Below the pieces are notes generated by a model that worked only from the letters and a program-made list of their open reading frames with translations, did not search any database and was not told where the DNA came from. From NCBI GenBank assembly GCA_964415865.1, contig CAYQBY010000035.1, forward strand, positions 1 to 15,772: a stretch of 15,772 nucleotides of DNA, written 5' to 3'. Position 1 is the stretch's first letter, and each line of letters begins with the position of its first letter. Positions 1 through 6,803 of this stretch are shown here, in pieces. The DNA is from Thiopontia sp964415865 (GTDB taxonomy: Bacteria; Pseudomonadota; Gammaproteobacteria; GCF-002020875). Both the position numbers and the translations under genes were made by a program.

Positions 1-117
1 GCTGCCTTTTTCTTCTTGGCCGCTACCTTCTTCTTAGGAGCTGCCTTTTTCTTCTTGGCCGCTACCTTCTTCTTGGGAGCCGCCTTTTTCTTCTTGGCCG
101 CTACCTTTTTCTTCTTG
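1..117. repeat. Tandem 39-bp repeat encoding the Lys/Ala tail
   Basis: Units run 1-39 and 40-78, nearly identical, and a diverging third runs 79-117. Each encodes 13 residues (AAPKKKVAAKKKK on the minus strand). The array continues past the window edge, so its full copy number is unknown. Because the unit is a multiple of three, gain or loss of copies keeps the frame. Confidence 0.85.
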
Positions 118-866
118 GCTGCAGCTTTTTTCTTTGCTGCCGCTTTTTTCTTCTTCTCTTCGTCTGCCATTACCGTTTCCTCTTCTTGGGTTGAACTTAC
201 CTGAATCACTGGAGCCGCCTTTTTCAGCTTCTCAGCTGCACGACTGATTGATTTAAGTACTCTCTTATCATCAAAATCGCCATCAACTATCTCCAGACGA
301 TCCTGATAAAACTTTATTAACGGCTCTTCGATAGACTCATACTCCCGAAGCCGACGGCTGATCGTCTCCTCACGATCATCCACACGCCTATGCAGGCGGC
401 CACCACAATAGTCACACATCTTCTCAACAACTGGCGGACTGGTATATATGTTGAATATGGAGCCACACTCTCTACAGGTTAGACGACCTGTCATCGACTC
501 CATAAACTCATCATAGTCATACTTGAGCAATACAACACCGGCAAAACCTCTTCCCTGACGCAACAGAAAGGCATCAATACCCTCTGCCTGAGCAGAAGTT
601 TTGGGTCCGCCCTCAATGATAAACCCTTCCTCCACATCCTTTTCCGAGAGACGTTGATAGATAACCTGGAGAACAAGATCATCATGCACGGGTTTTTTTC
701 CCTTCTGTCCTTTCTGAATATCCATTCCCAGCTGAGAACCGCTCTCAACCTCGATTCTTAAGAGCTCTCCAACGGAAATCACCGAAACACCGTAATGTTC
801 TGCCAGCTGCTTTACATACTCATCTTTTCCTGATCCTTCAGGACCAAGCAATGCCATCCTTATCAT
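1..866 (-). CDS. Adenylate kinase-like protein with histone H1-like C-terminal tail (3' end outside window)
   Basis: Reading leftward from ATG at 866 gives at least 288 residues, with no stop before the window edge. Residues 1-215 follow the adenylate kinase (AMP + ATP = 2 ADP) layout. There is a P-loop GPEGSGKD (8-15), an NMP-binding VGELLR (32-37) and a LID domain with a zinc-type Cys4 set: C131/C134 and C151/C154. The LID is followed by DDREETISRRL (163-173). From about residue 233 the protein becomes a Lys/Ala/Pro tail made of 13-residue units (AAPKKKVAAKKKK). The usual DGFPR motif is EGGPK (85-89), so the AMP-contacting Arg is Lys, and the residues after the P-loop Lys are not the usual GT. 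Activity may therefore be altered. ATG at 857 is an alternative start. GAAGGA lies 12 bases before 866, which is long spacing. The tail suggests nucleic-acid binding (inference). Fold assignment is firm; adenylate kinase activity is not proven. Confidence 0.82.
   Translation of the reverse strand, partial: MIRMALLGPEGSGKDEYVKQLAEHYGVSVISVGELLRIEVESGSQLGMDIQKGQKGKKPVHDDLVLQVIYQRLSEKDVEEGFIIEGGPKTSAQAEGIDAFLLRQGRGFAGVVLLKYDYDEFMESMTGRLTCRECGSIFNIYTSPPVVEKMCDYCGGRLHRRVDDREETISRRLREYESIEEPLIKFYQDRLEIVDGDFDDKRVLKSISRAAEKLKKAAPVIQVSSTQEEETVMADEEKKKKAAAKKKAAAKKKKVAAKKKKAAPKKKVAAKKKKAAPKKKVAAKKKKA
175..182 (-). promoter_or_regulatory. Internal ribosome binding site before the in-frame Met233 of the kinase-like gene
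   Basis: On the minus strand GAGGAA (182-177) stands six bases before an in-frame ATG (170-168) that begins MADEEKKKK. This is exactly where the globular kinase part ends and the basic tail starts. It could support separate synthesis of a free H1-like tail peptide. The resemblance may be chance, since this stretch encodes Glu-rich residues with GAG/GAA codons. Confidence 0.35.
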
Positions 867-982
867 TACTACACTCTATCCTTCATAACATAGTCCCCTC
901 AGACCTGTATAATTTCCATGAATAAATCTCTGGGCTTTTTGAGGAGATCTTGATTTTTTATAATTCAATTGGTCTTGTTTAT

Positions 983-1011
983 TTGTGACTCGGGCCACTT
1001 TTCTGTATAAG
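983..1011 (+). promoter_or_regulatory. Candidate sigma-70 promoter for pfp
   Basis: TTGTGA (983-988, 4 of 6 to the -35 consensus) and TATAAG (1006-1011, 5 of 6 to -10) are separated by exactly 17 bases. Transcription would start near 1018 and leave a leader of about 295 bases before pfp. The region is AT-rich, so a chance match is possible. Confidence 0.4.
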
Positions 1012-1044
1012 TTCAACCAGATATGGGTTTGTACCACATATATA

Positions 1045-1058
1045 TTCAGTTAACTGAA
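1045..1058. promoter_or_regulatory. 14-bp palindrome, possible operator
   Basis: TTCAGTTAACTGAA is a perfect palindrome lying just downstream of the candidate pfp transcription start. Eleven of its bases (AGTTAACTGAA) recur at 1303-1313, overlapping the pfp ribosome binding site and start codon. It could bind a dimeric regulator; nothing identifies which. Confidence 0.3.
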
Positions 1059-1312
1059 AAATGTCAATGAATTTATTGTGTTGTTAACCACTTTTCGCAA
1101 CCAATTTTTCTCATAAGGGCTATCAACAGTACGGTACAGACAAAAAGAAACATGACCATATCGGTAACTACACAACACCTATACTCAACGTTTAACAGAT
1201 AACATGAAGAGTAAAAAAACTGTAGAACTGGTTACTGAAAAAGCCTCATCAAACATAACACATATTACTTAAAAATCAACTATTTAATGCTTATTAACAA
1301 GGAGTTAACTGA

Positions 1313-2569
1313 ATGTCAGTAAAGAATGCTTTCTATGCACAGTCCGGTGGTGTTACTGCGGTAATCAACGCATCTGCCTGTGGTGTAATCGAGACTGCTC
1401 GCAAGCACTCGGACAAGATTGGTACAGTCTACGCTGGACGTAACGGTATCATTGGAGCCTTGACCGAGGAGCTGATCGACACATCCAAAGAATCTGACGA
1501 GAATATTGCCGCACTAAAGACGACTCCTTCAGGTGGTTTTGGCTCCTGTCGTTTCAAACTGAAGAGTCTCGAGGACAACAAACGTGAATATGAGCGTCTG
1601 ATTGAGGTCTTCAAGGCGCATAACATTGGTTACTTCTTCTACAATGGTGGTGGTGATTCAGCTGATACCTGCTACAAGGTATCCCAACTCTCCGAGAAGA
1701 TGGGGTACCCCGTGCAGGCAATCCATGTCCCAAAGACTGTGGATAATGACCTGCCAATTACCGATAACTGCCCAGGCTTTGGCTCTGTTGCAAAATATAT
1801 TGCTGTCTCTACCCTTGAGGCCTCCTATGATGTTCGCTCAATGGCTGCTACCTCTACCAAAATTTTCGTAATCGAGGTAATGGGGCGTCATGCTGGCTGG
1901 ATTGCTGCAGCCGGTGCACTGGTTGAGGATTACGGCATACCTGTAGTCACCCTCTTCCCAGAGGTTGAGTTCAATCAGGAGAAGTTCCTGGCCGCAGTTG
2001 ATGCCAAGGTCAAGGAGCATGGCTACTGTACTATTGTTGTATCTGAGGGTGCCCACTGGCCTGATGGCAAGTTCCTTGCGGAACAGGGAACCCGCGACTC
2101 CTTTGGTCACGCCCAATTAGGTGGTGCTGCGCCAGTGGTTGCAAACATCATCAAGGACGCCCTGGGATACAAATTCCACTGGGCTGTTGCCGACTATCTA
2201 CAGCGTGCTGCCCGTCATCTTGCATCCAAATCTGATGTGGAACAGGCATATGCTCTGGGTGAGGCTGGAGTGAATTTTGCTCTGGATGGTGACAACTCAA
2301 TCATGCCAACCGTGGTCCGCACCTCAAACAACCCATATGCATGGGAGATTGGCAAGGCGCCTTTATCTGAGGTAGCAAATGTCGAGAAGATGATGCCAAT
2401 GGAGTTCATCTCTGATGATGGCTTTGGGATCACCGCAGGGTGCAAGGAGTACCTCTATCCACTAATGCAGGGTGAGGCATACCCAGAATATGATGACAAC
2501 GGCATGCCAAAATATGTGACCTTGGACAATGTTTCTGTTGATAAAAAGCTGGAAAATTTTGAAATTTAA
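1313..2569 (+). CDS. pfp: Pyrophosphate-dependent 6-phosphofructokinase
   Basis: The enzyme phosphorylates fructose 6-phosphate with PPi, reversibly, in the cytoplasm. In autotrophs and methanotrophs the related enzyme is known also to act on sedoheptulose 7-phosphate and to run in the gluconeogenic/Calvin direction, making PPi. Motifs seen: SGG near the N-terminus (11-13), GGGDS (112-116), PKTVDND (140-146) with catalytic Asp144, and MGRHAGW (190-196). Asp115 replaces the ATP-type Gly104 and Lys141 replaces Gly124 (E. coli numbering). This Asp/Lys pair is the accepted mark of PPi rather than ATP use. The 418-residue length fits the Methylococcus-like class. The start is set by AAGGAG at 1299-1304, eight bases upstream. 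The H+-pyrophosphatase follows 62 bases downstream, a pairing known from methanotrophs, which implies recovery of the energy in PPi. Confidence 0.93.
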   Translation: MSVKNAFYAQSGGVTAVINASACGVIETARKHSDKIGTVYAGRNGIIGALTEELIDTSKESDENIAALKTTPSGGFGSCRFKLKSLEDNKREYERLIEVFKAHNIGYFFYNGGGDSADTCYKVSQLSEKMGYPVQAIHVPKTVDNDLPITDNCPGFGSVAKYIAVSTLEASYDVRSMAATSTKIFVIEVMGRHAGWIAAAGALVEDYGIPVVTLFPEVEFNQEKFLAAVDAKVKEHGYCTIVVSEGAHWPDGKFLAEQGTRDSFGHAQLGGAAPVVANIIKDALGYKFHWAVADYLQRAARHLASKSDVEQAYALGEAGVNFALDGDNSIMPTVVRTSNNPYAWEIGKAPLSEVANVEKMMPMEFISDDGFGITAGCKEYLYPLMQGEAYPEYDDNGMPKYVTLDNVSVDKKLENFEI

Positions 2570-2576
2570 CTTAATC

Positions 2577-2613
2577 GACAGGCTTGTTAACCATAAGCCT
2601 GTCACTATTTTTT
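2577..2613 (+). terminator. Intrinsic terminator or attenuator between pfp and hppA
   Basis: GACAGGCTT (2577-2585) pairs perfectly with AAGCCTGTC (2595-2603) across a nine-base loop, and T6 follows at 2608-2613. It lies between two same-direction genes and no promoter is evident after it. It may therefore lower hppA expression relative to pfp by partial termination, or protect the pfp mRNA 3' end. Confidence 0.75.
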
Positions 2614-2631
2614 AACCTTTAGGAGATCGTA

Positions 2632-4653
2632 ATGCCCAACGAACTTTTGTTTTCACTGATCGCAGGTTTTGCTGCGATTGCTTATGGCTTTGTATCCATC
2701 AAATGGATTACTGCCAAATCAACCGGTAATGAGCGAATGCAGGAGATTGCAGCTGCCATACAACAGGGGGCTCAGGCCTACCTGACACGTCAATACACAG
2801 CGATTAGCTATGTTGGTGTTGCCCTGTTTGTTATTATTGGATTCTCTCTGGATTGGGCCACTGCAATTGGTTTTGCCGTTGGTGCAGTATTCTCCGGTGC
2901 TGCCGGCTTTATTGGAATGAATATCTCTGTTCGCTCCAACTCGCGAACTGCCGAGGCTGCCAATGATGGCATCAATTCTGCCTTTCAGGTTGCGTTCCGT
3001 GGCGGTGCAATTACCGGTATGCTGGTAGTTGGTCTTGGCATCCTGGGTGTTGCTGGCTACTATGCTGTCCTTGCGGCCACAGGTATGGCTACCGAAGATA
3101 TTCTTCATGCACTGGTTGGGCTTGCCTTTGGTGGCTCACTGATCTCTATCTTCGCCCGTCTCGGTGGCGGTATCTTCACCAAGGGTGCTGATGTTGGTGC
3201 CGATATTGTTGGTAAGGTTGAGGCCGGAATCCCTGAGGATGACCCCCGCAACCCAGCGGTTATTGCTGATAACGTTGGTGATAACGTTGGTGACTGTGCA
3301 GGTATGGCTGCTGACCTCTTTGAGACCTATGCGGTAACCACTGTAGCCACCATGCTCCTTGGAATGTTGATGGTAACAGGTAATGATTCCGCCATCCTCT
3401 ATCCTCTGGTTCTGGGTGGTATCTCGATTGCCGCCTCTATTGTTGGTACCTACTTCGTTAAGGTGGCCGATGGTGGCAAGATCATGAACGCCCTCTACAA
3501 GGGGCTTGCAGTTGCCGGCGCAATTGCCGCTGTGGTCTTCTATCCTGTGACCACCATGATGTTTGGTGATGCGCTGCTCATTGATGGCGTAGAGGTTGCC
3601 TCTCGTAGCATCTACTATGCGGCACTGATTGGTCTGGTACTGACTGCTGCAATGGTTGTAATTACCGAATACTACACCGCAACCGAATATGCTCCGGTAC
3701 GTGATATTGCCGAGGCCTCAACTACTGGTGACGGCACCAATGTGATCGCCGGACTTGGTGTATCAATGAAATCAACAGCTGCTCCTGTAATTGCCGTATG
3801 TGCCTCAATCTGGGGCTCCTATGAGCTGGCTGGACTCTATGGAATTGCCATTGCCGCAACCTCCATGCTCTCCATGACAGGCATCATCGTTGCCCTGGAC
3901 GCCTATGGCCCTATCACCGATAATGCTGGTGGTATTGCCGAGATGGCTGAGCTCCCTGAAGAGATTCGCAACATCACTGACCCGCTGGATGCTGTTGGTA
4001 ACACCACCAAAGCTGTAACCAAGGGGTATGCGATTGGTTCTGCCGGTCTGGCAACCCTGGTTCTATTTGCAGACTACACCCATGCTCTGGGTGGCACTGT
4101 AAACTTTGACCTATCTAACCATATGGTAATTATTGGTCTGTTCCTTGGTGGAATGGTCCCTTATCTGTTCGGTGCAATGGCCATGGAGGCAGTTGGTCGT
4201 GCCGCAGGCGGTATTGTAAATGAGGTTCGCCGTCAGTTCCGTGAGATCCCTGGAATCATGGATCACCGTGCCAAACCTGACTACGGTAAGGCAGTGGATA
4301 TGCTGACTCGCTCCGCAATCAAGGAGATGATCATCCCTTCTATTCTTCCTATTGCGGCCCCTGTAGTTGTTGGGCTTCTTCTTGGTAAAGAGGCTCTGGG
4401 TGGTATGCTGATCGGGACTATCGTAACCGGTATCTTTATTGCGATCTCCATGACCACCGGTGGTGGTGCCTGGGATAACGCCAAGAAGTACATCGAGGAT
4501 GGAAACTTTGGCGGCAAGGGATCTGATGCGCATAAGGCAGCGGTTACTGGTGATACCGTAGGTGATCCGTACAAGGATACTGCAGGACCTGCGATCAACC
4601 CACTGATCAAGATCATCAATATTGTTGCACTAATGATGGTTCCTCTGCTGTAA
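2632..4653 (+). CDS. hppA: K+-independent H+-translocating membrane pyrophosphatase
   Basis: This integral membrane pump of 673 residues, about 16 transmembrane segments in the family, couples PPi hydrolysis to proton export and can run in reverse. The PPi/Mg binding signature DVGADIVGKVE is at 187-197, followed by the acidic DNVGDNVGD (213-221). A second acidic loop occurs near 423-431 (DAYGPITDN). In GNTTKAVTKG, Lys460 and Thr463 occupy the positions where K+-dependent enzymes carry Ala and Gly/Ala. This places it in the K+-independent class, all of whose known members pump protons, not Na+. AGGAG (2621-2625) sits six bases before the ATG. Next to PPi-phosphofructokinase it probably balances PPi: conserving energy when PFK produces PPi, or supplying PPi from the proton gradient. 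The stop codon TAA is the first base-paired element of the downstream palindrome. Confidence 0.96.
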   Translation: MPNELLFSLIAGFAAIAYGFVSIKWITAKSTGNERMQEIAAAIQQGAQAYLTRQYTAISYVGVALFVIIGFSLDWATAIGFAVGAVFSGAAGFIGMNISVRSNSRTAEAANDGINSAFQVAFRGGAITGMLVVGLGILGVAGYYAVLAATGMATEDILHALVGLAFGGSLISIFARLGGGIFTKGADVGADIVGKVEAGIPEDDPRNPAVIADNVGDNVGDCAGMAADLFETYAVTTVATMLLGMLMVTGNDSAILYPLVLGGISIAASIVGTYFVKVADGGKIMNALYKGLAVAGAIAAVVFYPVTTMMFGDALLIDGVEVASRSIYYAALIGLVLTAAMVVITEYYTATEYAPVRDIAEASTTGDGTNVIAGLGVSMKSTAAPVIAVCASIWGSYELAGLYGIAIAATSMLSMTGIIVALDAYGPITDNAGGIAEMAELPEEIRNITDPLDAVGNTTKAVTKGYAIGSAGLATLVLFADYTHALGGTVNFDLSNHMVIIGLFLGGMVPYLFGAMAMEAVGRAAGGIVNEVRRQFREIPGIMDHRAKPDYGKAVDMLTRSAIKEMIIPSILPIAAPVVVGLLLGKEALGGMLIGTIVTGIFIAISMTTGGGAWDNAKKYIEDGNFGGKGSDAHKAAVTGDTVGDPYKDTAGPAINPLIKIINIVALMMVPLL

Positions 4654-4769
4654 CGGTCTGGCTCACACCTGTACGGCCCCGTGGCTGTGTTGGAAAATGG
4701 ACGTTTACACTTGTAAACTCACATTTTCTTCCTTGCCACGAAACCGTACAGATACGATCCAAACCGTTA
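4651..4769. repeat. 119-bp interrupted palindrome starting at the hppA stop codon
   Basis: Five nested arms pair symmetrically: TAACGGT (4651-4657) with ACCGTTA (4763-4769); CTGTACGG (4669-4676) with CCGTACAG (4744-4751); GTGGC (4681-4685) with GCCAC (4735-4739); GAAAATG (4693-4699) with CATTTTC (4722-4728); GTTTAC (4703-4708) with GTAAAC (4713-4718) around an ACTT loop. No T-tract follows, so it is not a simple terminator. It resembles a dispersed palindromic repeat or MITE, or a structured RNA 3' element. I cannot tell which from one copy. Confidence 0.7.
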
Positions 4770-4772
4770 CAA

Positions 4773-4795
4773 GAATCTTCACTGTTTGAAGATTC
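4773..4795 (+). other. Perfect 8-bp hairpin in the hppA 3' region
   Basis: GAATCTTC (4773-4780) and GAAGATTC (4788-4795) form a perfect stem with a seven-base loop. It lies between the large palindrome and the terminator and lacks a T-tract. Confidence 0.6.
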
Positions 4796-4811
4796 CCTAA
4801 CGGGGTACAAT

Positions 4812-4837
4812 AAGGGCCGGGAAACCGGCCCTTTTTT
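4812..4837 (+). terminator. Rho-independent terminator of the pfp-hppA unit
   Basis: GGGCCGG (4814-4820), a GAAA tetraloop and CCGGCCC (4825-4831) are followed by T6. Two A bases before the stem could extend pairing into the T-tract. This is a textbook strong terminator and separates hppA from ppa. Confidence 0.93.
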
Positions 4838-4945
4838 ATGGCTGACAATTGTTATATAGCAATTTTCCCCGAGAATAATTAAGCACATGGACAACACTTC
4901 ATGGCCATAAAAACAGAGTAAACATAAACGTAGGAGCAATATGTT

Positions 4946-5494
4946 ATGAATCTTGATCGAGTATCTACTGGACAAAATATCCCCGAGGAGATCAATGTAA
5001 TTATAGAGATCCCGGCCAATGCAGACCCGGTAAAGTATGAGGTTGATAAAGAGACCGGCGCAATGTTTGTGGATCGCTTTATGAACACAGCAATGCACTA
5101 CCCCTGTAACTACGGCTATGTTCCCCATACACTATCTGATGATGGTGATCCGGTTGATGTCCTGGTGGTCACCCCATACCCTATCATTAGCGGCTCAGTC
5201 ATCCGTTGCCGCCCTGTAGGAGTGCTGCAGATGACAGATGAGGCAGGTGCTGATGCCAAGGTGCTGGCTGTTCCAGTATCCAAGCTGTGCTCCATCTACA
5301 AGAACGCCCAAAGCCCAGAGGATGTCTCCACTGTGCTGCTGGAGAAGATCTCTCACTTTTTTGAGCACTATAAGGATCTGGAAAAGGGCAAGTGGGTCAA
5401 GATTGATGGCTGGGAGGGTGCAGAGGCTGCTCACAAGGAGATTCTGGATAGTATTGAAAGATTCCAGCAGGCACCTGAGAAACCCAATTTCTAG
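4946..5494 (+). CDS. ppa: Soluble inorganic pyrophosphatase, family I
   Basis: It hydrolyses PPi to two phosphates in the cytoplasm with Mg2+. The 182 residues match the bacterial hexameric family (E. coli about 176). The metal-binding signature DDGDPVD is at 65-71. Asp98, Asp103 and Lys105 match the E. coli active-site set D97/D102/K104, and Glu21, Lys30, Arg44 and Tyr56 also fit. AGGAG (4932-4936) is nine bases before the chosen ATG. A nearer ATG at 4941 reads ATG-TTA-TGA and stops at once, overlapping the true start. A strong terminator upstream implies its own promoter, which I could not define. It would compete for PPi with both upstream enzymes, so its expression probably alternates with theirs (inference). 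Confidence 0.96.
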   Translation: MNLDRVSTGQNIPEEINVIIEIPANADPVKYEVDKETGAMFVDRFMNTAMHYPCNYGYVPHTLSDDGDPVDVLVVTPYPIISGSVIRCRPVGVLQMTDEAGADAKVLAVPVSKLCSIYKNAQSPEDVSTVLLEKISHFFEHYKDLEKGKWVKIDGWEGAEAAHKEILDSIERFQQAPEKPNF

Positions 5495-6039
5495 TGAAAA
5501 TCTGCATCATATCGGATAGCCACGACAACATAGATCTGCTTCATGCTGCACTTAGTGATGCCAAGGAGCGTGGCGCAGAAATGGTGTTGCACTGTGGTGA
5601 TGTGGTTGCCCCGTATACTCTAAAGAAGACACGCCAGTTTGGCCTCCCCATCCATGTCATCCATGGCAACAACAAGGGAGATCTCGCAGTCATGGGGAAA
5701 CTGGCACAAGATCCAGAGAGCCTGATTCATTATCATGGTCGTGATGCCTCACTGGAATTTGATGGCAGAAGGGTTTTTATGGTCCATTTCCCGGACTATG
5801 CCAAGGCTCTGGCACTCACGGGTAAGTGGGATCTAATCTGCTGTGGACACAACCATCGTTGCAGGATTGATGTAATCAAACACGCTGGCCAAGATACATC
5901 CACTCTGCTGGTTAACCCTGGTAGCTCATCTGGAATGGACCGTATCCAGCCAACGTATGCGTTGGGTGATCTTGAGACAATGCAGTTCGAGATCATTAAT
6001 ATCCCGGAGCCAGATCTACCACCATACAGACCGGGTTAA
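5494..6039 (+). CDS. YfcE/MJ0936-type metallophosphoesterase
   Basis: This 181-residue calcineurin-like phosphoesterase carries the complete dinuclear metal site: DSH (Asp8, His10), GD (Asp36), GN (Asn59), His98 in MVHF, and GHNH (His119, His121). Known relatives hydrolyse phosphodiesters in vitro; the natural substrate here cannot be read from sequence. Translation starts at GTG, whose G is the last base of the ppa TAG stop (TAGTG), with no strong Shine-Dalgarno, so it is probably translated by coupling to ppa. Pairing with pyrophosphatase suggests phosphate or nucleotide housekeeping, but that is a guess. No terminator on the plus strand was found after its TAA. Confidence 0.9.
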   Translation: MKICIISDSHDNIDLLHAALSDAKERGAEMVLHCGDVVAPYTLKKTRQFGLPIHVIHGNNKGDLAVMGKLAQDPESLIHYHGRDASLEFDGRRVFMVHFPDYAKALALTGKWDLICCGHNHRCRIDVIKHAGQDTSTLLVNPGSSSGMDRIQPTYALGDLETMQFEIINIPEPDLPPYRPG

Positions 6040-6051
6040 TTACCATACAAT

Positions 6052-6085
6052 AAAAAATGGCGCTCACAATTACTGCAAGCGCCAT
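6052..6085 (-). terminator. Terminator of the leftward RND/envelope operon
   Basis: ATGGCGCT (6057-6064) pairs with AGCGCCAT (6078-6085) over a 13-base loop. Read on the minus strand the stem is followed by T5 (6056-6052). On the plus strand it is followed by CTCC, so it works for leftward transcripts only. Confidence 0.8.
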
Positions 6086-6123
6086 CTCCAGAGGTCCCCC
6101 CTCTTCACATCAAAATCATCTAC

Positions 6124-6711
6124 CTAGAATGGACTGAAACGCGAGAACATTCCTCTTGGCGATAGACCACGATTCATAGAGCCCATCTCACGGGTCATAT
6201 TAAATGTGCTGTTTGCCATATGCTGTGTGGACTGATCCAGATTGTTCATACTTGCCATCATTGGCTCAAGGGTCTGCATATGTCCGGTGATCTGCTGTAT
6301 ACCACTGTTCATATCATTCATGCTGACCGTAATTGCCTCCATATTTCCATCAATGGCACTCAGATTACGTGTCATCACCTCAACATTACCAGTCATCCCT
6401 TCAATACCATCCACCATTTTTGCCATATGCTGCCCCATATAAGGGTCAATACTTGTAGACATGACCTGAATATTACGGGCAATGTGGGACATATCCTGGG
6501 TCAGGTGATAAATCATGTAGAAGCCATATATTGAGAGCACACAGAATGCAAATAGTGCTGGATATACCACCATTTCCCAGCGTCTGGCACTCTTCTCAAA
6601 GCAGCTGGCAAAACGTTCTAGAGGCTGGCCATTTACAGAGACTGTTCCCTGGTCGATATCACTCATGGTCTCTTCCTGTTTTTCGCCGCTCATCTTAATA
6701 TCTTCTGACAT
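6124..6711 (-). CDS. Methionine-rich single-pass membrane protein with predicted periplasmic coiled coil
   Basis: I do not recognise a named family. The 195-residue protein has a hydrophilic N-terminus and one transmembrane segment near 48-69. A long tail without further membrane spans follows, with repeated MxxM-type spacing (PYMGQHMAKMV, SMNDMNSG, EPMMASMNN). About 19 Met occur in the ~125 residues after the membrane segment. Regular Met/Ile/Leu spacing suggests a coiled coil similar to the shaft of methyl-accepting proteins, but no signalling tip is seen. The start chosen is ATG at 6711 (MSEDIK) because AGGA lies seven bases upstream. The upstream GTG at 6744 has no such signal, and ATG at 6666 (MSDIDQ), also with AGGA seven bases before it, is a real alternative. 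It is the last gene of the operon, just before the terminator. Confidence 0.75.
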   Translation of the reverse strand: MSEDIKMSGEKQEETMSDIDQGTVSVNGQPLERFASCFEKSARRWEMVVYPALFAFCVLSIYGFYMIYHLTQDMSHIARNIQVMSTSIDPYMGQHMAKMVDGIEGMTGNVEVMTRNLSAIDGNMEAITVSMNDMNSGIQQITGHMQTLEPMMASMNNLDQSTQHMANSTFNMTREMGSMNRGLSPRGMFSRFSPF

Positions 6712-6803
6712 AGATAGATCCTGTCCCGTTAATAGTTCGCGCACTTTAGCACGTTTTTTGAAAAAGAAAAAATAGCTGTAGTCTAAAATTAGAAAGTTCT
6801 AAC

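Larger units (their letters stand above)
867..1312. other. AT-rich divergent intergenic region between the kinase-like gene and pfp
   Basis: These 446 bases separate divergent genes and contain no convincing ORF. They hold a promoter candidate for pfp (983-1011), a 14-bp palindrome (1045-1058), and an 11-bp copy of part of that palindrome overlapping the pfp start (1303-1313). I found no convincing promoter for the leftward kinase-like gene. Confidence 0.6.

Noticed and set aside
16..204. Plus-strand ORF rich in Phe/Ala/Leu
   Set aside because: It is the antisense image of the Lys/Ala tail repeat (AAG codons read as CTT/TTC); it has no ribosome site and no family resemblance.
2719..3108. Long minus-strand ORF inside hppA, and similar ones at 4111-4619
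   Set aside because: Shadow frames of a well-supported membrane pyrophosphatase; no independent start signals.
3271..3296. Direct DNA repeat GATAACGTTGGT
   Set aside because: It encodes the conserved DNVGDNVGD active-site motif of membrane pyrophosphatases, so protein function explains it.
4838..4945. A defined sigma-70 promoter for ppa
   Set aside because: CTGACA (4842-4847) and AATAAT (4874-4879) are present but wrongly spaced for each other, and no other pair was convincing.
4616..5128. 170-codon minus-strand ORF across the hppA-ppa gap
   Set aside because: It is antisense to the ends of both real genes and reads through the palindrome and terminator. Its composition is not protein-like and there is no ribosome site.
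6220..6534. Plus-strand ORFs rich in His/Ile opposite the Met-rich gene
   Set aside because: CAT codons here are simply the reverse complement of ATG codons of the real minus-strand gene.
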